The notes under the pieces are model-generated. The model searched no databases, had not been told where the DNA came from, and saw only the letters and a list, made by a program, of their open reading frames with translations. The position numbers were made by a program, and so were the translations under genes. From Bacteroidaceae bacterium (GTDB lineage Bacteria > Bacteroidota > Bacteroidia > Bacteroidales > Bacteroidaceae), in contig JAFNXM010000004.1 in assembly GCA_017383485.1 (NCBI GenBank), forward strand, positions 1 through 64,000: a stretch of 64,000 nt of DNA. Direction: 5' to 3'. Of the stretch, positions 25,918 through 35,119 are shown in pieces; position 1 is the first letter of the stretch, and every line of letters begins with the position of its first letter.

Positions 25918-28230
25918 ATGAAACATCTGATCTATGCAGTAGCAGTGTGCTCGTCGATGATGATAGCACCTGTGCAAATGTCTGCTTCAATCAATGAGGC
26001 GACCACAGTGACCACCGTGAATGATCAAAAGCCACTGAAAGGTGAAAAGGAATTGAACAAAGGACTCACTTTGCTTCAAGAGGGTGAACTGGAAAAGGCT
26101 GTGAAGTCCTTTTTGAAATCAGCAGAAAAAGGTCACCCCAAAGGCCAATTGCAATTGGCGCAATGCTATCTCGAGGGCAAAGGGGTTCCAGCAGATAGCG
26201 CCCAGGCTGCAAAATGGTATACTGCGGCAGGCGAGCAGGGTGAACTGGATGCACAAATCCAAATGGCCAAAATGTGCCGTTCGGGATGGGGCGTGGAAAG
26301 AAATCAAACTAATGCAAACTATTGGTATCGGAAAGCGGCAGAAGCTGGCGACGTACATAGTCAATATACTCTGGCTACACGATACAAACGTGGACGTGGC
26401 TGTGAAAAGAATTTTGACGAAGCTGCAAAATGGTTTCTTGCTGCTGCCCAAAAAGGCTATGGTAATGCGCAATATCAATTGGGGCTGTGCTACAAAAATG
26501 GAGAAGGTGTCGAGGCTGATATAGAACAAGCAATGCAATGGTGGCGCCAGGCGGCTGAAGCAAGAGTGTATCAGGCATATACAGAGTTGGGCCATTGTCA
26601 TTACTATGGTCAGGGAGTACCACAAAACTACTCGAATGCAGTGAGTGCTTACCAGAATGCAGCAAGAAGAGATGAACCCGAAGCAAACTATATGCTTGGA
26701 CTCTGTCATTGGAATGGTACAGGCGTAGAGCAAAACGACGGCCATGCGTTTACTTATTTCAAAGAGGCTTCAGACCGCAGATACCAACCTGCATATATGT
26801 ATTTGGGACATGCCTACTACGAAGGCCGTGGTACATCACAAAACCTGGACGAAGCTATCAATTGTTTTTGGAAATTAGCCAAGGACGGTGATCTCGAAGC
26901 ATCCTATGCTTTGGGTAAATGCTATTACGATGGCAAAAAGGTGAAAAAGAATTACAACGAGGCTTTGAAGTGGTATCAGAAAGCAGCAGACGGCAACTAC
27001 AAACCAGCTATCTATATGCTGGGCTATTTGAATGTGTTGCAGGATACCCCTAATGCCAATCCTCAACAAGGCGTGAAATATTTGAAACAAATCGCTGCCG
27101 AAGGAAATCACGACGCAGAATTGTTGCTTGCAGAATGCTATATGGAAGGTGTCGGCGTGGCAGTGGACTCAGCGCAATCCTTGGCTTGGTACAAAAAGGC
27201 GGCCGAAGGCGGAGAATTGAATGCCTATCTGATGCTCGGTTCGATGTATCTCCAGGGTAAAGGCGTACCTGAAAATCCGCAAGAAGGTGCCAAATGGATA
27301 GAATTGGCTGCTGACAAAGGATATGTGAAGGCTATGAGCATCATAGGCGATATGTATTTTATCGGTCATGGCGTAGAGAAAGATATAGACAAAGCTTTGG
27401 CTTGGTTAAGAAAGGCAGATGCAGCAGGTGATGCTGATGCCGCATACTCCTTGGCAATATATTATGCGGAAGATGAAAATTATGAGTCGGCCTTAGAGTA
27501 TTATGAGTCGGCCTATGAGCGTGGAAAATTTACCAAGGAATCCCTCTATTATATCGGCGACTGCTATTACTATGGTAAGGGATGCGATGGAGATTATGAT
27601 AAGGCATACCCAATGCTCCTACGTGCTGCAGAAATGGGACATATCGATGCGCAGTATTTGACAGGTGTATGTTATTATAATGGCTATGGTGTCAGCTCTG
27701 ACTACTATAGTGCTGTGAAATGGTATAGACTCGCTGCTGAGGCTGGTAATGCAGATGCAGCTAATAATTTGGGATATTGCTATGAAGAAGGCTATGGAGT
27801 AGCTGAAAGCGCAACAGAAGCAGTCAAGTGGTACAAGAAATCTGCCGAAGGTGGTAATATGTATGCACAAGCCAATTTGGCGCAGTGCTACTACAACGGA
27901 TATGGTGTATCCGTAAACCATGCAGAGTGTGTAAAATGGGCAAGAAAGGCGGCAGATCAGGGCAGTAGTAGAGGACAATTCAGATTAGGCTATGCATATA
28001 ATGAAGGCTTAGGTGTTGCAAAAAACTATACCGAAGCCAAAAAATGGTATGAGAAAGCAGCAAATCAAGGACATGCAACAGCTCAACACAATTTGGGTGT
28101 AATGTATGAAAAAGGTCAAGGTGTAAAGAAAAATTATTATATGGCAGCTTATTGGTTTAGACAAGGAGCTGAAAACGGTGAAGAATTGTCTGTACAAGCG
28201 TTGAAGTGGTATGATAGAAATGGCTATTAA
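25918..28230 (+). CDS. Secreted Sel1-like repeat protein (about 20 repeats)
   Basis: 770 residues. Signal peptide in the first 24 (MKHLIYAVAVCSSMMIAPVQ). From about residue 48 to the end there are some 20 consecutive 32-38 residue units of the pattern AQYxLGxCYxxGxGVxxDxxxAxxWYxxAAExG, i.e. Sel1/TPR-like alpha-solenoid. The unit around 27470-27530 is shortened (the DENYESALEYYESAYERG unit) and the one near 27010-27100 is divergent. Such solenoids are protein interaction scaffolds in the envelope. No enzymatic domain. The gene stands alone between a long upstream spacer and a terminator. Confidence 0.92.
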   Translation: MKHLIYAVAVCSSMMIAPVQMSASINEATTVTTVNDQKPLKGEKELNKGLTLLQEGELEKAVKSFLKSAEKGHPKGQLQLAQCYLEGKGVPADSAQAAKWYTAAGEQGELDAQIQMAKMCRSGWGVERNQTNANYWYRKAAEAGDVHSQYTLATRYKRGRGCEKNFDEAAKWFLAAAQKGYGNAQYQLGLCYKNGEGVEADIEQAMQWWRQAAEARVYQAYTELGHCHYYGQGVPQNYSNAVSAYQNAARRDEPEANYMLGLCHWNGTGVEQNDGHAFTYFKEASDRRYQPAYMYLGHAYYEGRGTSQNLDEAINCFWKLAKDGDLEASYALGKCYYDGKKVKKNYNEALKWYQKAADGNYKPAIYMLGYLNVLQDTPNANPQQGVKYLKQIAAEGNHDAELLLAECYMEGVGVAVDSAQSLAWYKKAAEGGELNAYLMLGSMYLQGKGVPENPQEGAKWIELAADKGYVKAMSIIGDMYFIGHGVEKDIDKALAWLRKADAAGDADAAYSLAIYYAEDENYESALEYYESAYERGKFTKESLYYIGDCYYYGKGCDGDYDKAYPMLLRAAEMGHIDAQYLTGVCYYNGYGVSSDYYSAVKWYRLAAEAGNADAANNLGYCYEEGYGVAESATEAVKWYKKSAEGGNMYAQANLAQCYYNGYGVSVNHAECVKWARKAADQGSSRGQFRLGYAYNEGLGVAKNYTEAKKWYEKAANQGHATAQHNLGVMYEKGQGVKKNYYMAAYWFRQGAENGEELSVQALKWYDRNGY

Positions 28231-28254
28231 AAAATAGCTGTGAATATACAAAAC

Positions 28255-28298
28255 AAAGAACGTTGGATAAGAGTTAATTCTCCTGTCCAACGTTCTTT
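28255..28298. terminator. Bidirectional terminator between the Sel1 gene and topB
   Basis: AAAGAACGTTGGA (28255-28267) pairs with TCCAACGTTCTTT (28286-28298); T-rich on the plus side and A-rich before it, so it can serve both converging genes. Confidence 0.85.
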
Positions 28299-28308
28299 AT
28301 TTATTTTC

Positions 28309-30405
28309 TTACTTGAAAGGCTTGCGGAAGTCGCAACCTTCCTTCCAGCGCGAGCAACCAAAGGCGGTTTTCCCCTTGATTACCTTGCCCTCGCCGCAGA
28401 CTGGGCATTTGCTGCCGGCACGAATGACTTTTCGCTTGGGGCGCTCGGCAGTCTCCTGTTGCGAGGCGACACGCGCCTTTTCCAGTACTGGGGGCAGAGA
28501 TTTGTCGACCAGCGATGGGTCGATGGTGATGCGGCGATTGGTATTGTCGCTCATCACTTGGCGCACCACGTCGCCGACCATCTCCTTCAGTTCGCCGATG
28601 AATTGCTGAGCACTGTATTCGCCGCGGTCGATTTGGCGCAGTTTGCGTTCCCACCGACCTGTGAGTTCGGCACTCTTGAGCAATTCTTCTTTGATCAGAC
28701 CGATCAACTCTACGCCAGTAGGTGTGGCATAGAGCGTCTTGCGCTTTTTCTCGATATATTTGCGTCGGAACAAAGTCTCGATGATGGCAGCACGCGTTGA
28801 GGGACGGCCGATACCATTCTCCTTGAGTGCGTCGCGCAATTCTTCGTTGTCGACCATACGACCCGCCGTTTCCATGGCACGTAGCAAGGTCGCTTCGGTA
28901 TAGGGCTTGGGCGGCTGTGTCTCCTTTGTAGCCAAATCTGGATAGTGTGGCCCGCTCTCACCCTTAACAAACTCGGGCAATTCGCGTTCCTTGTCACCTT
29001 CCTTATCATTGTCTTCGTCTGTATTTGCGGCAGGAGACTGTGCAAACACTGTGCGCCATCCTTGTTCCAGTATCTGCTTGCCCGTAGCCTTGAAGGGAAT
29101 CTCGGCTGCTTGTCCCCAAACGGTCGTGGTGGCAAATTTACAGTCAGGATAGAATACGGCAATGAAGCGGCGTGTCAAGAGGTCGTAGACATTGCGCTCC
29201 ATATCGGTCATGGCTTGCGCCGGTACACCTGTGGGGATGATGGCGTGGTGGTCGGTCACCTTTGAGTTGTCGAACACCTTCTTGCGCTTCAGCAATTTTG
29301 CACCGCGCAGGGGGGTGAGCAGTTCGCCATACTGTCCCTGAATGCCATTCAGGATGCCGGCACATTTGGGATAGATGTCGTCGCTCAGATAGGTGGTGTC
29401 TACACGTGGATAGGTGGTGTATTTCTTTTCATACAAACTCTGAATCAACTGCAGAGTCTGGTCGGCGGAATAGCCAAACTTCTTGTTGCACTCAACCTGT
29501 AGCGCAGTCAAGTCAAACAAACGTGGCGGTGCTTCGGTACCATTCTTGCGCGTCACGCTGTTTACGATAAATGGCGCTTCGCGTACCTTATCAAGTGCAG
29601 CACGCCCTTCTTCTTCCGTCGCAAAAGCCCATCGGCGATCACCAACACCGCCTGCTGTGCCAGGAGATTCGGCTTCCTCGCCTTCTTCCTCCTTCTCGGC
29701 CTTAGGATTAGCGGTAAAGATGACGTCGCGGTAGCGAGTGGTCAACACCCAGTAGGGTTCGGGTTTGAAATTCTCGATCTCGTGTTGACGCTTCACGATC
29801 AAGGCAAGCGTAGGTGTCTGTACGCGACCAATAGACAACGGCGGCACACCACGTTCCTGACGACCATAGCGCAGGGTGTAAAGGCGTGTGGCATTCATCC
29901 CAAGGAGCCAATCGCCGATAGCACGGCACAGACCGGCTTCGTACATACCCTGGTATTGATCTTGAGGCTTCAGATTTTCGAAACCTTCGCGTATACTTTC
30001 TTCGGTCAACGATGATACCCACAAACGCTTGACGGGACATTTCACGCCAGCCTTTTGCATGACCCATCGTTGGATCAATTCTCCCTCTTGTCCGGCATCA
30101 CCGCAGTTGATAATCTCCTCGGCATCGGCAAATAGGCGCTCGATGACATGAAACTGCTTGATGATGCCCTTGTCATCTTTCAAACGAATGCCAAAACGTT
30201 GCGGAACCATAGGCAACTGTGCCAGGCTCCACGCGCGCCAAAGGGGCGTGTAGTCTTCGGGGTATTTCAATTCGCATAGGTGTCCCACAGTCCATGTGAC
30301 ACGATACCCATTGCCTTCCAGAAAACCATCACATTGACGTGTGGCTCCGAGCACGCGAGCAATCTCACGCGCAACGCTGGGTTTTTCGGCGATACAAACT
30401 TTCAT
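28309..30405 (-). CDS. topB: DNA topoisomerase III (type IA)
   Basis: 698 residues. The TOPRIM domain opens with MKVCIAEKPSVAREIARVLG and has INCGDAGQEGELIQRWVMQK. The catalytic Tyr is in TTYPRVDTTYLSDDI, and IGRVQTPTLALIVKRQHEIE is the type IA signature. RPSTRAAIIETLFRRKYIEK is near the C-terminal part of the core. A Cys4 zinc element (CPVCGEGKVIKGKTAFGCSR with a further Cys) ends the protein. It relaxes and decatenates DNA via single-strand passage. Bacteroidales carry several topB copies, some on mobile elements; nothing nearby indicates this copy is mobile. Separate from the next operon (30483). Confidence 0.93.
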   Translation of the reverse strand: MKVCIAEKPSVAREIARVLGATRQCDGFLEGNGYRVTWTVGHLCELKYPEDYTPLWRAWSLAQLPMVPQRFGIRLKDDKGIIKQFHVIERLFADAEEIINCGDAGQEGELIQRWVMQKAGVKCPVKRLWVSSLTEESIREGFENLKPQDQYQGMYEAGLCRAIGDWLLGMNATRLYTLRYGRQERGVPPLSIGRVQTPTLALIVKRQHEIENFKPEPYWVLTTRYRDVIFTANPKAEKEEEGEEAESPGTAGGVGDRRWAFATEEEGRAALDKVREAPFIVNSVTRKNGTEAPPRLFDLTALQVECNKKFGYSADQTLQLIQSLYEKKYTTYPRVDTTYLSDDIYPKCAGILNGIQGQYGELLTPLRGAKLLKRKKVFDNSKVTDHHAIIPTGVPAQAMTDMERNVYDLLTRRFIAVFYPDCKFATTTVWGQAAEIPFKATGKQILEQGWRTVFAQSPAANTDEDNDKEGDKERELPEFVKGESGPHYPDLATKETQPPKPYTEATLLRAMETAGRMVDNEELRDALKENGIGRPSTRAAIIETLFRRKYIEKKRKTLYATPTGVELIGLIKEELLKSAELTGRWERKLRQIDRGEYSAQQFIGELKEMVGDVVRQVMSDNTNRRITIDPSLVDKSLPPVLEKARVASQQETAERPKRKVIRAGSKCPVCGEGKVIKGKTAFGCSRWKEGCDFRKPFK

Positions 30406-30482
30406 CTATTATATATATAGGTGTGGGTTAATATTATTTTTTTCATCTCTTAATGTACGGGCAACGGCGTTAGACCTAAACG

Positions 30483-31262
30483 CTATGGGAGTATAGAAAA
30501 TCTCAGCATGTCGGGTTCTAGTGTCAAGCCAGGCATGGAGAAATGACGACTCAATTCGCCACTTTGGGCTAAAGTCTGTGGTGTGCCTTGCGTGATGCCC
30601 TCTTCACTCATCAACCATAGCTGGTCGGCAAATTGCAGGGCGAGTTCGAGATCGTGGATGGACAGGAGTATCGACAATCCCCGCTCGTGTGCCAACGTGG
30701 TGAGGAGGCGGAGCATCTCGACCTTGGAGGGGAAGTCCAAAAAAGCAGTGGGTTCGTCCAGCAGCATGATGCGTGCATCCTGTGCTAGGGCTTTCGCAAT
30801 CATCACGCGACCCCGTTCGCCATCGCTCAATTGGTCTACACTCTTGTCGGCAAAGCGTAGGGTATTGGTCAGACGCATTGCAGACTCAACTTTTTCCTTG
30901 TCCTCAGCAGATAGGCGCCCGGTGAGCGAGGTGTAGGGCATTCGGCCCATCTCAACGACTTCGCGCGCCGAGAGGTATTCCACTTCCACGCGTTGAGTCA
31001 ATACGACGGACAGAGTTTGGGCCAGTTCCTGCGAGGAGTAGTCTGATAGATTTTTCCCCTCAATGAAGGTCTCTCCCGATAGTGCTGGTTGCAGACCAGA
31101 TAGGGTGCGGAGTAAGGTGCTCTTGCCTGCGCCATTCACTCCCACCAATGCTGTGAGCGAGGCGTGGGGTAAATGGGCGGAGATGTGGTTAGAGATGGGA
31201 TGCGCCTTGCCTCCTGATGTATAACCCGTGCTGAGTGATTCAATCTTGAGGGGAAAATCCAT
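30483..31262 (-). CDS. FecE/BtuD-like ABC transporter ATPase, alone
   Basis: 259 residues: Walker A GVNGAGKSTLLRTLSG, Q-loop VVLTQRVEVEYLSAREVVEM, signature LSDGERGRVMIAKALAQ, Walker B IMLLDEPTAFLD, and a switch His in LSIHDLELAL. This is the iron-siderophore/haem/cobalamin group. No permease or binding protein gene is in the window. The ATG is 2 bp beyond the stop of the large secreted-protein gene upstream, so it is expressed with it. Missing partners could be encoded elsewhere. The C-terminus is truncated in no obvious way. Confidence 0.87.
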   Translation of the reverse strand: MDFPLKIESLSTGYTSGGKAHPISNHISAHLPHASLTALVGVNGAGKSTLLRTLSGLQPALSGETFIEGKNLSDYSSQELAQTLSVVLTQRVEVEYLSAREVVEMGRMPYTSLTGRLSAEDKEKVESAMRLTNTLRFADKSVDQLSDGERGRVMIAKALAQDARIMLLDEPTAFLDFPSKVEMLRLLTTLAHERGLSILLSIHDLELALQFADQLWLMSEEGITQGTPQTLAQSGELSRHFSMPGLTLEPDMLRFSILP

Positions 31263-31264
31263 GG

Positions 31265-34200
31265 TTATAAAACGACCTTTTGAGTAGATACGGCATCGGC
31301 AGTTTCACACTTCACCACGATGACACCTTGGTGAGATGTGGGTAACCACAAACGACCCTTGCCATTTGCTTGGTGAAGCATTCTGCCTGCAGCGTCAAAT
31401 AAAGTGACGCGCACATCTTCTTTTGCGTCGACTAGGATACCACCCTTTGTGCCCTTAACTTGAATGCGACCATTGGCATCAGTGGTGCTTTCTATGGCAG
31501 ATGTGCCATTTTGCACTTTCGTACTTGCCGCATTGATCACTCGACCAGTGTTGGCATCAATCATCAGGCAGACGATGTGGCAATTGTTGATATCTTCGAC
31601 ATAAGGTGCATGCTGTGCAAGATTAAATCTGACCTTGCCAGTGTAAGCCTTTTCGCATTCGATACTATTAGGCAGCAAACCTGTCTGACCATTGTAGGCG
31701 TTGGCAGGATAAAGGGCGCGGGCTACGTGGTCAAAGGTGAAAGGATAAATGTGCGACTTGCCATAAGCACCACCTGCTGCCCATTCGCCCAAGTCTGTAT
31801 CTGTGACGGTATAGAATGCATTGGTCTGATAACCTACCAAACCATCTTCGGTCACGATGCAGAGCAAACCGATATTAGCCGAAGGATACGCTACGGCAAA
31901 GTTGGCAGTGAAGGGCACTTCTACTGCTCCGGTTTCTGCATTATGAGATGCTGTGATATTAAAATCTGCTTCGGCATATACGCCCATTTCTTTGTTGACC
32001 TCATCAAGCCATGTGTCGCCTTCTTTCGAAGAGAAAGTGTAGTCTGTCGCGCCGCCTTCGGTATAGGCAACCATTGGTGAAGAGATCTTGCCGTTGCGGT
32101 GAACCATCGCTGTAGGAGCTGCATTCAAGCCCAGGAAGTACTGTGCGTAATCGGTCATGCCACTTTCCAACTTGTCACCAGTATAGGTGTGGTAGGCTAC
32201 GGGTATGAAAGCATCCTTGTAGACTTGTGCCAAATGTTCAATAGCTTGATGGCCCAAGGGACAGTTTTGACAACCCATACCGGTGTTTTCTTCCAGCACG
32301 ACGCGCTTCTTTGGCACGAAGGCTAGGTTCTTGATGCTTGCATTCAGTTGGTCTGTGCTCTCGCCGTTGTTCAGGTTGACACGAACGGCGAATTGGCAAA
32401 TTTCTCCCTTGGTCAATGGTAAGGCGGTTTGGAATACAAATTCCTTGACATCATCTTTTGAAAGCGAGAGCCCTGTTTCTTCAAGTTTTTCAAGCGTTGC
32501 GCCTTTGGCATCCAGAAGTTCGATGCTGAGGCTTTGATAGGTTTTGTCGTTATTCAATACCTTTATTGCGCCCTTTACCTGTTGCGAAGTTTGGGCAACG
32601 GTTGTTTCGGGTACACCTACTAATGAAATTTGGAAATCTGTATCGTGAGCTACATTGACGTTGCCTACGAAAATCGCACTTTGATCTTCGTTTTGATTCA
32701 CAAAGGCAATGTGGATTTGTTTGCCGGCATATTTTTCCAAACTTACATTGAATTCTTGCCAGTCGCCGCCAAGGGTGTTCTCTGCATTGCCTGGAGACAA
32801 TTTTTCGTTGACGACTAGGTCGCCTTCCTGTTGTATTTTTTCTACGGTTTCGGTATCCAGCTCGTTGATTGCCTCTTCGCTGGCATAAATCCAAACCTTG
32901 AGTACATCATTCTTTGCCTTGCGGTAACTTTGCGCCTGAAAATTTAATGTACATTTGCTATTGGGAATACGAAGTGCTGGAGTCATCATCCAATCGTTTG
33001 ATTTGCCCGTAGGAGAGTACATCGAGTGTGACACGGCACAGGAATTGCTATAATCATCATCTGCAGCGTGAATCCAAGGTATGCGATTGGAGAAATTCCA
33101 TGCTGTCATTTCTGCACCAGGTGTATTGCCGTCGCCATCATAAAGAAGCATGCCAGTCACACCACTTTGGAATGTTTCGATAAAGATGTGCGAATTGTCC
33201 GATACAACAGTACGTTCGTAAGAGCCCTGGTAGGTGACGCTAGCCTCTGCGTTGGTAGCATATCCTGCAACGTCGGTCAGTGCGCCCTGAGGTATGACAA
33301 CTTTGTACGTATTGCCTTTGTAGAGATACGTCGTGCTGGGTGGATAAACCAAGATTTGATTGTAGTTGGACGAGGTGTTGCCTTGTAGCATTAAAAGTTC
33401 TGCTACGGGTTCTGACTCGTCGTTTTTGTACAACCAGGCTTTGCCGTCTGCGGCTACTATTACGTCATTTGTAAAGGAGAATATGACGGGGTTCGTGTTC
33501 ATGTCCAAGTGTCCCAACGAACTGCCTTTTGTTGGTGATACACTTACCATTTCTATTGCTTTTTCGCCCCATCCGGTATACTGCAATACGACTCCTTTGT
33601 TTTTGTGGTTGGCATCTCCCTTGATGCAAATTGCGCCTTCAGGAATCTCGATAGTATATTTTTTGCCAGCTTCGAGTGTGGTCGTACGGAAACCGATCAG
33701 TACATTTTTGTCGGAAGATGCATCGACCGAGAATTTGAGCGCTGAGCGCACTGCATTGCCTGCTTCATCGCGCAATACGATGTCTGTATTTTTGGCCAAA
33801 ACCTCTACGCTGCGGTTGAACTTTAATGTGATATTAGACAACTTTTGTACTGTCGCGCCGTTGCGCACAGATACATTGTAAGAATCCAAAAGATTTACCT
33901 TGGCACATGCTTCGGCAAAGGTGTAGGGTAGTGTGATCTGATAGTTCTCCTGACTGATATAAGCAATACCTGTCATCGTCTTGCAGTCGGCCGAGAGGCC
34001 AATAGCTAAACCTGTAGTAGAGAAGCCCGTTTTGTTATAAAAATCTACGTTGAAGTTTTGTTTCAGAATCTCATCCAGTCCATACCAATATTTACCATGT
34101 AACACATAGAGCGAACGAGTGGGATTCACAGCCGGCGTTGCGGCATAAATTGTGCCTTCGTTGTCTACGACTACACAACCCTTGTCCAAATCTTCCGGGC

Positions 34201-35065
34201 GGTTGAAGTTTTCAAACGTTTTGGCCTCTACATTATATCTGAAAGGATGTCTCACGTCTTGGGTCGAGTAGACGATACCTCCCACCCATTTGCCATTAGG
34301 ACTGATGCAAATGCCATCGAGTGTACGGACGCTTTCATCGCGAGTGGTGTATCGGTTTGTTGCCTTATTGTAATCGAAAGCGAGTGCGTCGAATGTAGCC
34401 GTTTGTCTGTCGTAGAGGAAATAAAGTATATCTGCAGGATAACTATAGCTGACGCAGCCCACAATATATCTGCCATCTGCAGAAATACCTGTGAGACGTG
34501 TCATGTCTTGGTAGTAGCCAGAAAGGTCAGAGTTAGGCAGACCTGCTAGTGTGATAATACTATTTGATGCGATATCCCACATCATAGGGAGTTCGTCAAA
34601 TCCACCTTTCGTACAAATACCTACAGCATATTTCCCATCAGGTGTAATAGCCTCAACATGTCCTCCTACGTTGCCCGCAGCAACTGGAAGAATTGTCCAT
34701 TTCTTGGTGCTCGCTGTCCAGTATGCGGGTTTGCCTTCGTAGCATCCCACTACGATATTTCCATCATCAGTCACGTCGTTCGCATAGCTTTCGATGCCCA
34801 TATTCATCTCGTCCTCGGTCAAAATTTCTGAGTAGGTGTGCTTAGTCAAGTCTACCAACTTGGGATAGCAATAAGTAGAGGTAGCATCATTCACACCATA
34901 GGCTACAGCCCACTTACCATTGTCGCTCATACTATGGATGGTCGATCCATCATTCATATTGTAGGGCCACAATATCGAAGTGTTCTGTGCAAATGATACG
35001 AGACCATTTGACAAAAGCAAGAAGAAACATAAAGTCTTGCAAAGATGTTGTCTGAATAAATTCAT
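31265..35065 (-). CDS. Large secreted modular protein with HAF-like, Ig-like and Omp28/thioredoxin-like domains
   Basis: 1266 residues. Signal peptide about 1-26. About 30-340: repeats such as SDNGKWAVAYG, VTDDGNIVVGC, ISADGRYIVGC, HAF-like propeller blades. About 390-620: two Ig-like (Big_5) domains with NRSVEVL and NPVIFSFTNDV. About 630-800: choice-of-anchor J (GKSNDWMMTPALRIPN). About 900-1190: Omp28-related thioredoxin-like module, VVLEENTGMGCQNCPLGHQA, with a CxxC. A sorting-type tail ends VTLFDAAGRMLHQANGKGR... and VVL. Likely carried to the surface by type IX secretion (inferred). Second CxxC protein of the cluster; its 3' neighbour ABC ATPase is coupled. Confidence 0.8.
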   Translation of the reverse strand: MNLFRQHLCKTLCFFLLLSNGLVSFAQNTSILWPYNMNDGSTIHSMSDNGKWAVAYGVNDATSTYCYPKLVDLTKHTYSEILTEDEMNMGIESYANDVTDDGNIVVGCYEGKPAYWTASTKKWTILPVAAGNVGGHVEAITPDGKYAVGICTKGGFDELPMMWDIASNSIITLAGLPNSDLSGYYQDMTRLTGISADGRYIVGCVSYSYPADILYFLYDRQTATFDALAFDYNKATNRYTTRDESVRTLDGICISPNGKWVGGIVYSTQDVRHPFRYNVEAKTFENFNRPEDLDKGCVVVDNEGTIYAATPAVNPTRSLYVLHGKYWYGLDEILKQNFNVDFYNKTGFSTTGLAIGLSADCKTMTGIAYISQENYQITLPYTFAEACAKVNLLDSYNVSVRNGATVQKLSNITLKFNRSVEVLAKNTDIVLRDEAGNAVRSALKFSVDASSDKNVLIGFRTTTLEAGKKYTIEIPEGAICIKGDANHKNKGVVLQYTGWGEKAIEMVSVSPTKGSSLGHLDMNTNPVIFSFTNDVIVAADGKAWLYKNDESEPVAELLMLQGNTSSNYNQILVYPPSTTYLYKGNTYKVVIPQGALTDVAGYATNAEASVTYQGSYERTVVSDNSHIFIETFQSGVTGMLLYDGDGNTPGAEMTAWNFSNRIPWIHAADDDYSNSCAVSHSMYSPTGKSNDWMMTPALRIPNSKCTLNFQAQSYRKAKNDVLKVWIYASEEAINELDTETVEKIQQEGDLVVNEKLSPGNAENTLGGDWQEFNVSLEKYAGKQIHIAFVNQNEDQSAIFVGNVNVAHDTDFQISLVGVPETTVAQTSQQVKGAIKVLNNDKTYQSLSIELLDAKGATLEKLEETGLSLSKDDVKEFVFQTALPLTKGEICQFAVRVNLNNGESTDQLNASIKNLAFVPKKRVVLEENTGMGCQNCPLGHQAIEHLAQVYKDAFIPVAYHTYTGDKLESGMTDYAQYFLGLNAAPTAMVHRNGKISSPMVAYTEGGATDYTFSSKEGDTWLDEVNKEMGVYAEADFNITASHNAETGAVEVPFTANFAVAYPSANIGLLCIVTEDGLVGYQTNAFYTVTDTDLGEWAAGGAYGKSHIYPFTFDHVARALYPANAYNGQTGLLPNSIECEKAYTGKVRFNLAQHAPYVEDINNCHIVCLMIDANTGRVINAASTKVQNGTSAIESTTDANGRIQVKGTKGGILVDAKEDVRVTLFDAAGRMLHQANGKGRLWLPTSHQGVIVVKCETADAVSTQKVVL

Positions 35066-35119
35066 GTTGGGCGAATTTGAGTATATATATTATATAAGGT
35101 GTAGGAAGTGGTGAAAAAT

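Noticed and set aside
26066..26745. Minus-strand frames inside the Sel1-repeat gene
   Set aside because: Repetitive mirror frames produced by the repeats.
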